From contig NZ_VDCS01000010.1 in assembly GCF_006265225.1 (NCBI RefSeq), forward strand, positions 1-64,000: 64,000 bases of DNA. The letters are read 5' to 3'. The notes beneath the pieces are model-generated. The model did not search any database and was not told where the DNA came from. It saw nothing but the letters and a program-made list of their open reading frames with translations. Of this stretch, positions 1-9,428 are shown one piece after another. Made by a program: the position numbers and the translations under genes. Position 1 is the stretch's first letter. Each line of letters starts with the position of its first letter. Source of the DNA: Allotamlana fucoidanivorans (lineage in GTDB: Bacteria; Bacteroidota; Bacteroidia; Flavobacteriales; Flavobacteriaceae).

Positions 1-295
1 GATTGCTTGTGGTTCCTAAAGGATGATTACCACCTGCTCCGTTTATTAATATATCACATCCACCAAATGCCTCATTAACTTCTTTCTTTGCTGCAATAAG
101 CGATTCCTTTTCTAAAACATTAGCCTCTACACCAATGGCATCTCCACCCGATTTATTAATTTTATCTGCAACTGCTTCGGCTGAACTCTTATTTAAATCT
201 AAAAGCGCAATTTTGTTGCCTTGCTTTGCTAAGGCTGAGGCTAGTGTGCTACATAGCACACCGCCTGCTCCTGTTACTACTATTGTTTTACTCAT
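1..295 (-). CDS. SDR family oxidoreductase, N-terminal part (window edge)
   Basis: Only the first 98 codons are inside the window; the gene runs off the left edge. Translation from the ATG at 295 gives a Rossmann-fold start with the glycine-rich NAD(P) motif TGAGGVLCS, an acidic residue after beta-2 (LLDLN), and the NAG-like stretch ILINGAGGN. This is the classical short-chain dehydrogenase/reductase pattern. The NGAGGNHP form resembles the SDR enzymes annotated as D-mannonate (fructuronate) oxidoreductases in uronate catabolism of Bacteroidota, but that assignment is inference because the substrate-binding half is missing. It has a well-formed promoter about 100 bases upstream. Confidence 0.75.
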   Translation of the reverse strand, partial: MSKTIVVTGAGGVLCSTLASALAKQGNKIALLDLNKSSAEAVADKINKSGGDAIGVEANVLEKESLIAAKKEVNEAFGGCDILINGAGGNHPLGTTSN

Positions 296-397
296 CTAGT
301 CTTGTATGTTTGGTTCCTTAAATAGTTTTTTAGGTCTCTCAATAAAACCTTGATTTCTTTAGATAAAAAAACCAAGTATCCTGCTCTGTCCTGCATG

Positions 398-428
398 CAA
401 ATATAAACAAAGGCTAATAATCTACAAA
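398..428 (-). promoter_or_regulatory. Bacteroidota-type promoter of the SDR gene
   Basis: Read on the minus strand, TTTG (428-425) is followed by 19 bases and then TATATTTG (405-398). This matches the Bacteroidota consensus TTTG-N19-21-TAnnTTTG at both boxes and in spacing. It is the best promoter match in the window and predicts a leader of about 95 nt before the SDR start at 295. Confidence 0.65.
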
Positions 429-584
429 ATTGAAAATTAAAGATTTACATCAAAAAAAACACGAGCTAAAACAAACATAAACACCTTACAACAAACCTAT
501 TAACCCAATATACACCCAATAAAACCACTAATACATCAGGACGAAATTTTGAATTTCACCTTAACAGCTTTCTATTTTTAACCT

Positions 585-592
585 TATGTTTG
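585..592 (+). promoter_or_regulatory. -7 element TATGTTTG upstream of the kinase gene
   Basis: TATGTTTG fits the TAnnTTTG -7 consensus and lies 19 bases before the ATG at 612, the usual short-leader arrangement of Bacteroidota. No good -33 TTTG is seen at the expected distance. Confidence 0.5.
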
Positions 593-611
593 CAGAACAT
601 TTATTTCAATT

Positions 612-1607
612 ATGGACACATCGATTAAAACCATAGTTCTTGATATCACCCAAGCCGAATCCATTAATAAAGTTGAAGAAATCCAAAGCCTTTGGAGCGG
701 ATATGGAAGCATTTTAAGATGTACTTTAAACAAAGCCAAGTACCAATCTATTGTTTTAAAACATATAAAACGTCCAAAATCAAACCACCACCCACATGGA
801 TGGAACACCAATTTGTCTCATCAGCGAAAATTAAAATCATACCATATTGAAAAAGCATTTTACAAATTATGGAGCCAACACTGTGATGATTATTGTTATG
901 TTCCTGATTGCTATTTTGCTAAAGAAATGGATGCAGAATCAATTATAATATTAGAAGATTTGAAAGCTTCTGGATTCTCTGAAATAAGACATTCTGTACA
1001 ATTAAGCGATATCAAACTATGTCTTAATTGGCTAGCTAATTTTCATGCTTGCTTTATCAATAAGACACCAACCGAACTCTGGAAAACAGGAACCTACTGG
1101 CATTTAGAAACGCGACCCGATGAACTTGAAGCCCTAAATGATGTTATCTTAAAGGACGCTGCTTCTCAAATCGATCAATGTTTAAACCAGTGTAAATTTA
1201 AAACGTTTGTTCATGGAGATGCAAAACTTGCCAATTTTTGTTTTACTCCTAACAGCAAAAAGGTGGCTGCAGTAGATTTTCAGTATGTAGGCGGCGGTTG
1301 CGGCATGAAGGACGTAGCCTATTTTATAGGAAGTTGTTTAAGTGAAAAAGAATGTGAAAAACTTGAAAAAGAGTTATTAAACTACTACTTTAAAGCTTTA
1401 GAGATAGCATTAACAAGAAAAAGAAGCACTATCAATTTTCAGGAATTAGAAACCGAATGGCGTACTCTTTTCCCTGTTGCTTGGGCTGATTTTCATCGTT
1501 TTTTAAAAGGATGGAGTCCAGAACACTGGAAACTAAACAGCTATAGCGAAAAGCTAACCAAACAAGTTATTTCTCAACTTAAATCTAGTCATTTTGATAC
1601 TAAATAA
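612..1607 (+). CDS. Phosphotransferase, APH/ecdysteroid-kinase-like fold
   Basis: A 331-residue protein of the aminoglycoside-phosphotransferase/EcKL kinase superfamily. The Brenner-type catalytic loop is HGDAKLANF (H201-G-D203, with N about five residues on), and the metal-binding DFG-equivalent is VDFQ (D222). The pattern VHGDxxxxN...DFQ is diagnostic of small-molecule kinases of this fold. There is no signal peptide, so it should be cytoplasmic. The substrate cannot be read from the sequence. Its stop codon overlaps the start of a phosphatase gene, so kinase and phosphatase are probably translated from one message and may act on related phosphorylated metabolites; that link is inference. 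Confidence 0.75.
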   Translation: MDTSIKTIVLDITQAESINKVEEIQSLWSGYGSILRCTLNKAKYQSIVLKHIKRPKSNHHPHGWNTNLSHQRKLKSYHIEKAFYKLWSQHCDDYCYVPDCYFAKEMDAESIIILEDLKASGFSEIRHSVQLSDIKLCLNWLANFHACFINKTPTELWKTGTYWHLETRPDELEALNDVILKDAASQIDQCLNQCKFKTFVHGDAKLANFCFTPNSKKVAAVDFQYVGGGCGMKDVAYFIGSCLSEKECEKLEKELLNYYFKALEIALTRKRSTINFQELETEWRTLFPVAWADFHRFLKGWSPEHWKLNSYSEKLTKQVISQLKSSHFDTK

Positions 1608-2496
1608 TTCTGATTTAAATTATCTTTGCAAACAAGCAATGGCTGCAGCAAAAATAGCTGGCAACTTCATACATAATTATAATAAGGATAATCTAAAAGT
1701 TTTAAGAAAAGAAAGTGGCACTAGCCAAGCATCCCAAGTGGTCACCGAGGTAGATTTAAAATGCGAAAGCTTAATTTTAAACATCTTAAAACCAACAATT
1801 AAGACCTATGATTTAGGTCTTCTTACAGAAGAGAGTGTTGATACGAAAAGTCGATTAGAGAAAGACTATTTTTGGTGTATAGATCCCTTAGACGGTACAT
1901 TACCTTTTACGGAATCCAGATCAGGATATGCGGTATCCATAGCCTTAGTTTCAAAGCAAGGCATATCACAAATAGGCGTTGTTTTTGATCCTGTTAATCA
2001 AAACTTATACCATGCTATTATTAATCAAGGTGCATTTAAAAACCATACACCATGGCATATAGCTTCAAATACTCCTCATACTTTAAGTTTTTACTTTAAC
2101 GGCAGTTTTAAAACACAAACCCACTTTAACGATGTTACATCAAAATTAAATGAGGTAGCATCTCATTTTGGCACCAACAACATCACATGCATGCCCGTTC
2201 TTGGCGCTGTCATGAATGCTTGCCAAGCCCTAGAACATATGCCATCTTGTTTTTTTGCTTTTCCTAAACGAGAAGACGGCAATGGAAGCATTTGGGATTA
2301 TGCCGCAACAGCTTGCATTTATAAAGAAATAGGTGCTTATGTTGGTGATATTTTTGGTTCTCCTTTACATCTAAATTCAAAAACTTCAACCTTTATGAAT
2401 GCCAGAGGAATTCTTTTTGCAAGCAATAAAAATTTAGGGCTTGCAATACAACATATGTACACTGCATATTTTCAAAACTCTATTGGCAACGTTTAA
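1594..2496 (+). CDS. Inositol monophosphatase family phosphatase (CysQ/IMPase-like)
   Basis: A 300-residue protein with the lithium-sensitive phosphatase metal sites in order: TEES (E79-E80), WCIDPLDGT (D97, D100, T102) and WDYAATA (W234-D235). These are the two signature motifs of the IMPase/bisphosphate nucleotidase superfamily. Family members hydrolyse inositol phosphates, 3'-phosphoadenosine phosphates or sugar phosphates; the exact substrate is not visible. The start chosen is TTG 1594, because the helix before A-K-I-A-G is part of the conserved family N-terminus. An ATG at 1639 preceded by TATCTTTG (1621-1628) is the alternative start. The gene overlaps the preceding kinase gene by 14 bases. 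Confidence 0.8.
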   Translation: MILNNSDLNYLCKQAMAAAKIAGNFIHNYNKDNLKVLRKESGTSQASQVVTEVDLKCESLILNILKPTIKTYDLGLLTEESVDTKSRLEKDYFWCIDPLDGTLPFTESRSGYAVSIALVSKQGISQIGVVFDPVNQNLYHAIINQGAFKNHTPWHIASNTPHTLSFYFNGSFKTQTHFNDVTSKLNEVASHFGTNNITCMPVLGAVMNACQALEHMPSCFFAFPKREDGNGSIWDYAATACIYKEIGAYVGDIFGSPLHLNSKTSTFMNARGILFASNKNLGLAIQHMYTAYFQNSIGNV

Positions 2497-2506
2497 GAAT
2501 TGTGTA

Positions 2507-3307
2507 TTATGAAGCTATAAGTTTTTCAAGAATATACTCCACACCTTCTTCTGAATTCGTTTTAGTTTCAAAACGCGCAGCTTCTTTAACCTTAGGGTGG
2601 GCATTTCCCATGGCATAACTAAAATAACCCAAGCGCATCATTTCTAAATCATTATTATAGTCGCCAAAAATCATAGTCTCATGGGTGGCAATATTCATTT
2701 TTTCCTGAACCATTTGCAAGGCATAAGCCTTATTTGCATTTATATGCGAAATATCAAGCCAATGTTGGCCTGAAACAATAACTTGGAAGCTCTTATTTAA
2801 TGATTGAATATGCGGAAGCACAAAGTCTTCGCTTGATTCAAAATGGTAAACCGCTATTTTAAGAAATTCATCATCAATATCCTGTAGCAAATCATCAATC
2901 ACCTCATATGCCACATAATACTGTTTAAATTTAGAAATAAAATGCGCATCATTAGTTTCTATATAAGCGGCTTTTCTCCCACACAATACCACATAACAAT
3001 GTGATATAGTTCTTAAAAGCTCCACAGTCTTTGCAACTTCGGATTTTGATAGTTGTAGTAGCACCTTAGTTTCTTGTTCATGCTGTAAAACACCTCCATT
3101 TTCACCGATAATAGTAATATCATTTTTAATGATGTCTAACTTATCTACAATACTCTGATACTGCCTACCACTAGCCGCAACAAAATGTATGTTTCGCTTC
3201 TTCAATGCTTTAAACTGGCTAAAAAACCGATAACTCACTTCGTTATTCTGATTTAATAAAGTGCCATCCATATCCGATACTACAAGCTTAACTTTTGAAA
3301 AATCCAT
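2507..3307 (-). CDS. Cof-type HAD-IIB family phosphatase
   Basis: A 266-residue haloacid dehalogenase superfamily hydrolase. Motif I is VVSDMDGTLL near residue 10 (DxD nucleophile and acid). Motif II is AASGR, and the C-terminal motif IV is GDYNNDLEMM, the GDxxND form typical of the Cof/IIB subgroup with an inserted cap between motifs II and III. Such enzymes dephosphorylate sugar phosphates, FMN or pyridoxal phosphate in the cytoplasm; the substrate cannot be chosen here. It is convergent with the preceding phosphatase gene (10-base gap). Confidence 0.85.
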   Translation of the reverse strand: MDFSKVKLVVSDMDGTLLNQNNEVSYRFFSQFKALKKRNIHFVAASGRQYQSIVDKLDIIKNDITIIGENGGVLQHEQETKVLLQLSKSEVAKTVELLRTISHCYVVLCGRKAAYIETNDAHFISKFKQYYVAYEVIDDLLQDIDDEFLKIAVYHFESSEDFVLPHIQSLNKSFQVIVSGQHWLDISHINANKAYALQMVQEKMNIATHETMIFGDYNNDLEMMRLGYFSYAMGNAHPKVKEAARFETKTNSEEGVEYILEKLIAS

Positions 3308-3397
3308 AGGCTACCATTAAGCAACAAAAATACATTAGTGTCTTGTTAAAAAATACTTTACCAAGTTAAATTTATTTAAAATTTAATTTTAAAAGTT

Positions 3398-3430
3398 AAA
3401 GGCGCAAAATTTTGAAAATTCTACGCCTTT
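3398..3430 (-). terminator. Likely terminator of the RND operon
   Basis: An inverted repeat AAAGGCG (3398-3404) / CGCCTTT (3424-3430) lies just after the stop of the TolC-like gene, with a smaller AAAATTTT dyad in the loop. On the minus strand it is followed by a T-rich stretch, as expected for an intrinsic terminator. The stem is only 7 bp, so confidence is moderate. Confidence 0.5.
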
Positions 3431-3452
3431 AATATCTGTATAATAACAATCT

Positions 3453-4910
3453 CTAATTTTCTTGGGCCTGTGCAGCTTGTATCATTTCATCTTCTGAAAT
3501 CCACCCTCCACCTAGTGCTTTATAGAGAAAAATATAAGCACTAAATAACTTTTGAGTGGCTTCAGACAACCCTAAACTAGCCTCGAAAGCTTGTCGCTGA
3601 CTCTCTATGAGTTCCAAATAACTAGTAACCCCTTTATCATAACGTTCAGAAGACAAATACTGAGCGTTTTCTGCAGCTTTCACATGTGATTTACGTGCTT
3701 CTAATTCATTCTTTAGTGTGCTAATAGCAACTAAAGCATCTTCAACCTCCTTAAATGCTGTTATCACCGTTTTTTCATATTGCAAAATAGCCTGTTCCGT
3801 TTTGTAACGTTCTACATCTACACGTCGTTTATTTTTACCAAACTCGAATAATGGTCCTAATATATTCACCGCTCCAGCATAAGCCGTTGGATTACTCGTA
3901 AAATCTGAAATATCTGTACTTGCTAAACCTAAAAACCCTGTTAAACTTATGGACGGAAAACGTTGCGCCACAGCCACACCAATCCTTGCATTTTGTGCCT
4001 GTACTAAATACTCTGTCTGCATGATATCTGGTCTTCTGGTTAGTAGTAATGAAGGTAGTCCCACAGGAATATCAGGCGGCATGTTCTGCGTATTAAGTGC
4101 TTTGCCAAGCTGAATAGCTTGAGGTACTCTACCCAAAATTACAGCAAGCGCATTTTCAGTTTGGGCGATACTGCGTTCAAAAAATGGTACGGCAGCAGCT
4201 GCTATAGCACGTTGAATTTGCGATTGATTTAAGTCAATTTCAGGAACAATACCATTTTTGTAACGCTCACTGACTATAAACAATGACTTGTCTCTAAGCT
4301 CTAATGTTTTTTGAGAAATATACAAACGCCATTTAAAATCAAGCAATTGATAATACGTGGTAGCTATTTGAGAAATAAGTCCAATTTGCACTGATCGCTT
4401 TCCAAATTCTGAAGCCAATAACTCACCTTTGGCCGCTTCATTAGCACGCCTGAATTTTCCCCAAAAATCAAGTTCCCAATTTATTGTTCCAAAGCCTGTA
4501 AACAAATTACTTGTAGACAAATCTGGATTGGGTTGACCGGCAATTAAATTCCCTCGGGTTGCGCTACCGTTATAACCAAATTTTGGCCATAAATCCGCTC
4601 TTGACATTCCGAGTAGAGCTTTGGCTTGGTCAATTCTACTTGAAGCAATTAATAAATCTTGATTTTCTGCTAACCCAATTTTTATCAATTCCTCTAAAAC
4701 CGGATCATCAAACATCTCCCACCATTTTATATTTATTAGAGAATCTGTTTGTGCCACCTTTAAGCTATCAAATCTGTAAACTGCGGTCGAGTCAATTTTT
4801 GAAACCGGCTTCCTATATTTTGGTCCTACTTTACATCCTTCCAATAAAAAGATAAAAACAAGAACTACTACAAATAATAATTTGCTATTCATTTTTAATA
4901 TTTTTTTCAT
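3453..4910 (-). CDS. TolC-like outer-membrane efflux lipoprotein (NodT/OprM type)
   Basis: A 485-residue outer-membrane factor. The N-terminus is a hydrophobic signal followed by the lipobox FLLEGC and then VGPKYRKP, the hallmark start of NodT-family RND outer-membrane lipoproteins. The body shows the duplicated OEP pattern with long helices and the motif LGRVP followed by P-x-G-L-P-S-x-L-L-x-R-R-P-D. It should form a trimeric channel through the outer membrane that exports substrates delivered by the pump encoded upstream. It starts one base after the pump stop codon, so it is the third gene of the operon. Confidence 0.92.
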   Translation of the reverse strand: MKKILKMNSKLLFVVVLVFIFLLEGCKVGPKYRKPVSKIDSTAVYRFDSLKVAQTDSLINIKWWEMFDDPVLEELIKIGLAENQDLLIASSRIDQAKALLGMSRADLWPKFGYNGSATRGNLIAGQPNPDLSTSNLFTGFGTINWELDFWGKFRRANEAAKGELLASEFGKRSVQIGLISQIATTYYQLLDFKWRLYISQKTLELRDKSLFIVSERYKNGIVPEIDLNQSQIQRAIAAAAVPFFERSIAQTENALAVILGRVPQAIQLGKALNTQNMPPDIPVGLPSLLLTRRPDIMQTEYLVQAQNARIGVAVAQRFPSISLTGFLGLASTDISDFTSNPTAYAGAVNILGPLFEFGKNKRRVDVERYKTEQAILQYEKTVITAFKEVEDALVAISTLKNELEARKSHVKAAENAQYLSSERYDKGVTSYLELIESQRQAFEASLGLSEATQKLFSAYIFLYKALGGGWISEDEMIQAAQAQEN

Positions 4911-4911
4911 C

Positions 4912-7900
4912 TTAATTTGAAATTTCTTTTATTACTGACAATTCGCGTTCTCTTTTCTTTTCATATTTACCTAGCTTACCGATTAAAACATATAACATGG
5001 GATAAAAGAAAACACCTAATAAGGTAGCAATAGTCATTCCTCCTAATAAAGCCATTCCCATGACCTTTCTAGATTCGGCGCCCGAACCAGTTGCTATAAC
5101 CAATGGAAAAACCCCAAGAATAAACGAAAATGCCGTCATTAATATAGGTCTAAATCTAGATTTAGCCGCCTTAATTGCCGCATCAAATAAGCTTAAACCA
5201 CCTTTAAACTCATCATGAGCAAACTCTACAATCAGAATAGCATTTTTAGCTGCCATACCAATAAGCATGACAAAGGAAACTTGTGCAAAAATGTTATTTT
5301 CAAAAGATGGACTAAACAATCTTGATATCCATAGAAAGATTAAGGCTCCAAAAATAGCAAACGGGGTTCCTAATAATATTGAAAAAGGCAAAGACCAACT
5401 TTCATATTGAGCCGCTAATATTAAAAACACAAAAATCAATGAAAATGTTAAGATAACTGCTAATGAGCCAGAAGCTTTCTTTTCTTGAAAAGACATAGCA
5501 TTCCAACCATAACTCATATCATCTGGTAAGGACTCTTGTGCTACTTCCTCTAATGCTGCCATAGCTTGAGCCGAGGTGTACCCAGGAGCTGGAGCTCCTG
5601 TTACCTCAACGGCTCTATATAAATTAAATCGGTTGGTATAATCAGGACCACTTACGGGCTTTACGGTTGCTATTGCCGATAATCTTACCATATTTCCTTC
5701 ATTATTTTTCACAAAGAAATTTCTAATCTGGTCTTCACTTTCCCGGTACTCTGGTTCGGCTTGAATATAGGTTTTGTATAATCTTCCAAAACGTGTAAAA
5801 TCATTCACATAGGCACCACCCATAAAAGCACCAATAGTTGCGTATAAATCATTTAAAGGAACTCCTAATTTCAAGGCCTTTTCTTTATCAATATCCATAA
5901 AACGTTGAGGTACGTTGGCCTGAAATGTTGTAAACGCAGCACCTATCTCTGGTCTTTTATTCGCTTCTTGTATAAACTTCATCGTATTAGCGCCCAAATA
6001 CTCTGGTGTATTTCCGCCACGGTCTTGAATCATTATACTAAAACCAGAACCATTACCTAGACCAGGGAGGGCTGGTGGTCCAAAAGCAAATACTTGAGCC
6101 CCTTTTATTTTTTGAGCTAATTCAACATTCAGCCTACCTATAATTTCTTTAGCTGTTAGCTCGCGTTCTCCCCATTCTTTGAGTGTTACAAACATAAAAC
6201 CATTATTAGGCACCATAGATCCAGCTAAAACACTATAACCTGTAGCGGAAGTTAAAAATGTAACATCAGGATGACTTAAAATAACTTCTTCAACTTCTTG
6301 AGCAATTCTATTGGTTCTTTGAATAGATGCAGCATTTGGCAATTGAATATTGACATAGAAATATCCCATATCTTCTTCAGGTATAAAACCTCCAGGTACC
6401 ATTTTCCCAAATACAGCAGCTCCTATGGTCAATAACACTATAAAAACGACTCCTCTTTTTGTTTTTCGGGTTACAATATTGGTGAAACTCATATAAGAAT
6501 TAGTAGTCTTATCTAATCCACCATTAAATTTCTCGAATATTTTACCTAAAACACCTGAATATGGCTTAGGCTCCTTTAATAAAATAGAACACAATGCTGG
6601 GCTGAGTGTTAATGCGTTTACGGAAGACACAATAACCGACACTACAATAGTTATTGCAAATTGTTGATAAAGCAAGCCTGTTATACCCGCCATCCCTGCC
6701 ACCGGAATAAATACCGCTATTAAAACCAAAGTTGTTGCTATTACTGGTGCCGTAACTTTACGCATGGCATCAAAAGTAGCCTCTTTGGTATTCATACCCT
6801 TAGCTATATTAACCTGAACAGCTTCTACCACCACAATAGCATCATCAACTACAATACCAATGGCTAAAACCAACCCTAAAAGAGATAGAACATTAATGGT
6901 AAACCCTAACAGCGGAAAAAACATAAATGCTCCAACCAAAGACACTGGAATAGCTAAGGTTGGTATTAATGTTGCTCTCCAATCTTGTATAAATAAAAAT
7001 ACTACAAATACTACCAGAACAAGGGCAACAATTAAAGTCACCACAATATCTTTTATACCGGCTGTAATTGGTAAGGTTGAATCTAGTGCTACTTCATATT
7101 TAACACTTTCAGGAAAGCTTTTTGACAGCTCATCCATTTCAGCTAATAGATTCTGGGCTAGCTCAACCGCATTAGATCCTGGAGCTTGATATAAAGCTAT
7201 AATAGCACAGGTTTCTTTATTAACCCTTGGAATCATATTGTACGTTTCAACCCCAAGATTAACTTCTGCTATATCTCCAATCTTTACCTGAGAACCATCA
7301 GAATTTGTTCTCACCACAATATTTTCAAAGGCTTCGGGTGAATTAAAACGCTCAGGTAGTCTAACAGTGTAAGTAAACTCCGTTCCAGCAGGTGCTGGTT
7401 CTGCTCCAAACTTTCCTCCTGGTACAATTATATTCTGTGAATTAATAGCGGCCATTATTTCGGGTACAGTCATCCCCAGCTTAGCTAGAAGATCTGGTTT
7501 TACCCAAATACGCATAGAATAATTTGAAGCCCCCAAAATATCAACACGACCAATTCCCTTTACCCTTGCTAATTGGTCCTTTATATTAATTAAAGCGTAG
7601 TTACCTAAAAACTCTTGATCATATCTACCGTCTGATGTTAACGCCAAAGCCATCATAATATTCGGTAAAGACTTTTTAGTTGTAACACCATACTTAGTCA
7701 CTTCCTGAGGTAATTTTGCAGATGCAGCCGATACTCTATTTTGAGCCAAAACCGTATTCATATCGGGATCTGTTCCCACATCAAAAGAAATATCAATAAC
7801 CATACTACCATCATTGGCATTGGTAGATTTCATATAAATCATATTATCAACCCCATTAATTTCTTGCTCTAATGGTGTTGCCACAGATTCTTCTACATTA

Positions 7901-8076
7901 ATAGCATTAGCTCCGGTATAATTAGCTCTAACTTGAACTATTGGAGGTGTTAAATTTGGATATTGCTCAATGGGTAAACCAATTACTGAAACACCGCCTA
8001 CAATAACAATAACAATTGCTATAACCATAGCCACAATGGGTCTGCGGACGAAAAAATTCCCTGAATTCTCAGCCAT
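4912..8076 (-). CDS. RND efflux pump, HAE1 family inner-membrane transporter (AcrB-like)
   Basis: A 1054-residue protein of typical HAE1 length with twelve predicted membrane spans, beginning FFVRRPIVAMVIA. The proton-relay aspartate pair is visible in GIVVDDAIVVVEAV of TM4. The periplasmic loop carries the conserved GPPALPGLGNGSGF segment found in drug-exporting members. It should couple proton influx to export of hydrophobic compounds with the adaptor and TolC partner on either side. Adaptor, pump and channel genes are separated by 1-3 bases, a tight operon. No dedicated local regulator was found. Substrate specificity cannot be assigned. Confidence 0.95.
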   Translation of the reverse strand: MAENSGNFFVRRPIVAMVIAIVIVIVGGVSVIGLPIEQYPNLTPPIVQVRANYTGANAINVEESVATPLEQEINGVDNMIYMKSTNANDGSMVIDISFDVGTDPDMNTVLAQNRVSAASAKLPQEVTKYGVTTKKSLPNIMMALALTSDGRYDQEFLGNYALINIKDQLARVKGIGRVDILGASNYSMRIWVKPDLLAKLGMTVPEIMAAINSQNIIVPGGKFGAEPAPAGTEFTYTVRLPERFNSPEAFENIVVRTNSDGSQVKIGDIAEVNLGVETYNMIPRVNKETCAIIALYQAPGSNAVELAQNLLAEMDELSKSFPESVKYEVALDSTLPITAGIKDIVVTLIVALVLVVFVVFLFIQDWRATLIPTLAIPVSLVGAFMFFPLLGFTINVLSLLGLVLAIGIVVDDAIVVVEAVQVNIAKGMNTKEATFDAMRKVTAPVIATTLVLIAVFIPVAGMAGITGLLYQQFAITIVVSVIVSSVNALTLSPALCSILLKEPKPYSGVLGKIFEKFNGGLDKTTNSYMSFTNIVTRKTKRGVVFIVLLTIGAAVFGKMVPGGFIPEEDMGYFYVNIQLPNAASIQRTNRIAQEVEEVILSHPDVTFLTSATGYSVLAGSMVPNNGFMFVTLKEWGERELTAKEIIGRLNVELAQKIKGAQVFAFGPPALPGLGNGSGFSIMIQDRGGNTPEYLGANTMKFIQEANKRPEIGAAFTTFQANVPQRFMDIDKEKALKLGVPLNDLYATIGAFMGGAYVNDFTRFGRLYKTYIQAEPEYRESEDQIRNFFVKNNEGNMVRLSAIATVKPVSGPDYTNRFNLYRAVEVTGAPAPGYTSAQAMAALEEVAQESLPDDMSYGWNAMSFQEKKASGSLAVILTFSLIFVFLILAAQYESWSLPFSILLGTPFAIFGALIFLWISRLFSPSFENNIFAQVSFVMLIGMAAKNAILIVEFAHDEFKGGLSLFDAAIKAAKSRFRPILMTAFSFILGVFPLVIATGSGAESRKVMGMALLGGMTIATLLGVFFYPMLYVLIGKLGKYEKKRERELSVIKEISN

Positions 8077-8079
8077 AAT

Positions 8080-9252
8080 CTATTTTTTTGAATATTGACT
8101 TTTAAATTCAGTAAGTGCAGGGCTTACCTTCATGCCGGTGGCCACTTTCTGAAGTCCTTCCATAACAACCAAATCACCTTCATTTACCCCTTCTTCAATA
8201 ACTACCATATCATGAATATTTTCAAGAACTTTAACCGTTCTTGATTGAATGGTGTTCTCCTTATCTACAACAAAAACAGAATACTGACCCTGAAGTTCTC
8301 TGACACATTTTTGGGGCACTAGTAAAGCATGCTCTAGAATATCAACTTCTGTCTTTATTTTAGAAAACATACCTGGCCGTAACAACCCTTCCGGATTAGG
8401 AAATAGAGCCTGAACTATAATTGAACCTGTTGACTCATCAACCTCTCTTCCAACAAATTCAACCAGACCTTTATGCTCATAAGTCGTACCATCGGCTAAA
8501 ATCAACTCTATATTTCTTTTTGCCCTTTCAGAAGCATTTTTGGTTTTGTCTTTTTCATCAAGCTTAGCAAACTCTCTGGCTAAAATAATATACTCTGATT
8601 CCGTTATAAAAAACTGAACTCTAACTTGATCAATTCTTGAAACCACATTTAAAATAACAGGATTAGGTTCTCTCCCCACAAACTCACCTGTTCTAGCTTC
8701 TGTTTTTCCTATTAAACCATCTATAGGGGATTTAATTTTAGTATAGCTCAAATTAATTTCTGCAATTTTTAAGTTGGCTTGAGCCGCTTTTAAGGATGCG
8801 GCGCTAGCATCTCTATCTGCTTTAACCGCATCAAAATCACTTTTACTTACGGCATTAATTTCTGCTAAAGGTGTATATCGTACCAACTCATTCTCTGCAT
8901 TTACTAAATGAATTTTTGCTTGAGCTACCTTACTTTGCTCAGAAGAAACTTGAGCAACAAACGGCTGTGCATCAATAGAATATAACAATTGTCCTTTTTT
9001 TACGGGAAAACCTTCTTTAAAATGCACCCCCTCCAGAAAACCTTCAACTCTTGCGCGTATTGGAATATCAAGAAATCCGTAGACTTGCCCAACAAATTCT
9101 CTATAAATGGGGACATCTTTTTGAATTACTTTAATCACCTTAACATTAGGTGGAACTGCTGCTAATTCTTTGCCTTTATCCTTACAGGACAATACAAAAG
9201 TTGATACGGCTAAAATAAAAGCCACAAAACTGAAATGGTAATTGCTTTTCAT
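8080..9252 (-). CDS. RND efflux periplasmic adaptor (membrane fusion protein)
   Basis: A 390-residue AcrA-family adaptor. The signal peptide ends in a lipobox (TFVLSC), so it is likely lipid-anchored. A split lipoyl domain (VEGFLEGVHFKEGFPVKKGQLLYSID and later IKSPIDGLIGKTEARTGE) flanks an alpha-hairpin rich in A, Q and K, followed by the beta-barrel and membrane-proximal domains (LRPGMFSKIKTEV). First gene of the three-gene RND operon. No TAnnTTTG element was recognised directly upstream. Confidence 0.92.
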   Translation of the reverse strand: MKSNYHFSFVAFILAVSTFVLSCKDKGKELAAVPPNVKVIKVIQKDVPIYREFVGQVYGFLDIPIRARVEGFLEGVHFKEGFPVKKGQLLYSIDAQPFVAQVSSEQSKVAQAKIHLVNAENELVRYTPLAEINAVSKSDFDAVKADRDASAASLKAAQANLKIAEINLSYTKIKSPIDGLIGKTEARTGEFVGREPNPVILNVVSRIDQVRVQFFITESEYIILAREFAKLDEKDKTKNASERAKRNIELILADGTTYEHKGLVEFVGREVDESTGSIIVQALFPNPEGLLRPGMFSKIKTEVDILEHALLVPQKCVRELQGQYSVFVVDKENTIQSRTVKVLENIHDMVVIEEGVNEGDLVVMEGLQKVATGMKVSPALTEFKSQYSKK

Positions 9253-9370
9253 GAAGAGGTAATTTCTTTAACGTTTGATTAGGTTAAAGATAAAACTATT
9301 TCAGTAATACTCAGATTAGAACACTTCTTTTTTACATTAATTTAGAGTCATTTAAAACTTTTACAAAGTA

Positions 9371-9405
9371 AAATGGTGGTTAGGATAACACCCCAACCAC
9401 CATTT
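9371..9405 (-). terminator. Intrinsic terminator after the GH2 gene
   Basis: A perfect 11-bp inverted repeat, AAATGGTGGTT (9371-9381) and AACCACCATTT (9395-9405), with a 13-base loop lies 24 bases downstream of the GH2 stop on the minus strand and is followed there by a T-rich run. It would end the long leftward carbohydrate operon and separate it from the RND operon. Confidence 0.7.
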
Positions 9406-9428
9406 AAAAATAGCATTGCTAATTTTGT

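Larger units (their letters stand above)
296..611. other. Divergent intergenic region, 316 bp
   Basis: This AT-rich spacer separates the leftward SDR gene from the rightward kinase gene. It holds the SDR promoter (398-428) and a -7-like element for the kinase gene (585-592). No other structured element, ORF or repeat was seen in it. Confidence 0.6.

Noticed and set aside
6860-7189. 109-codon plus-strand ORF inside the RND pump gene
   Set aside because: Antisense shadow of conserved pump sequence without signal or domain.
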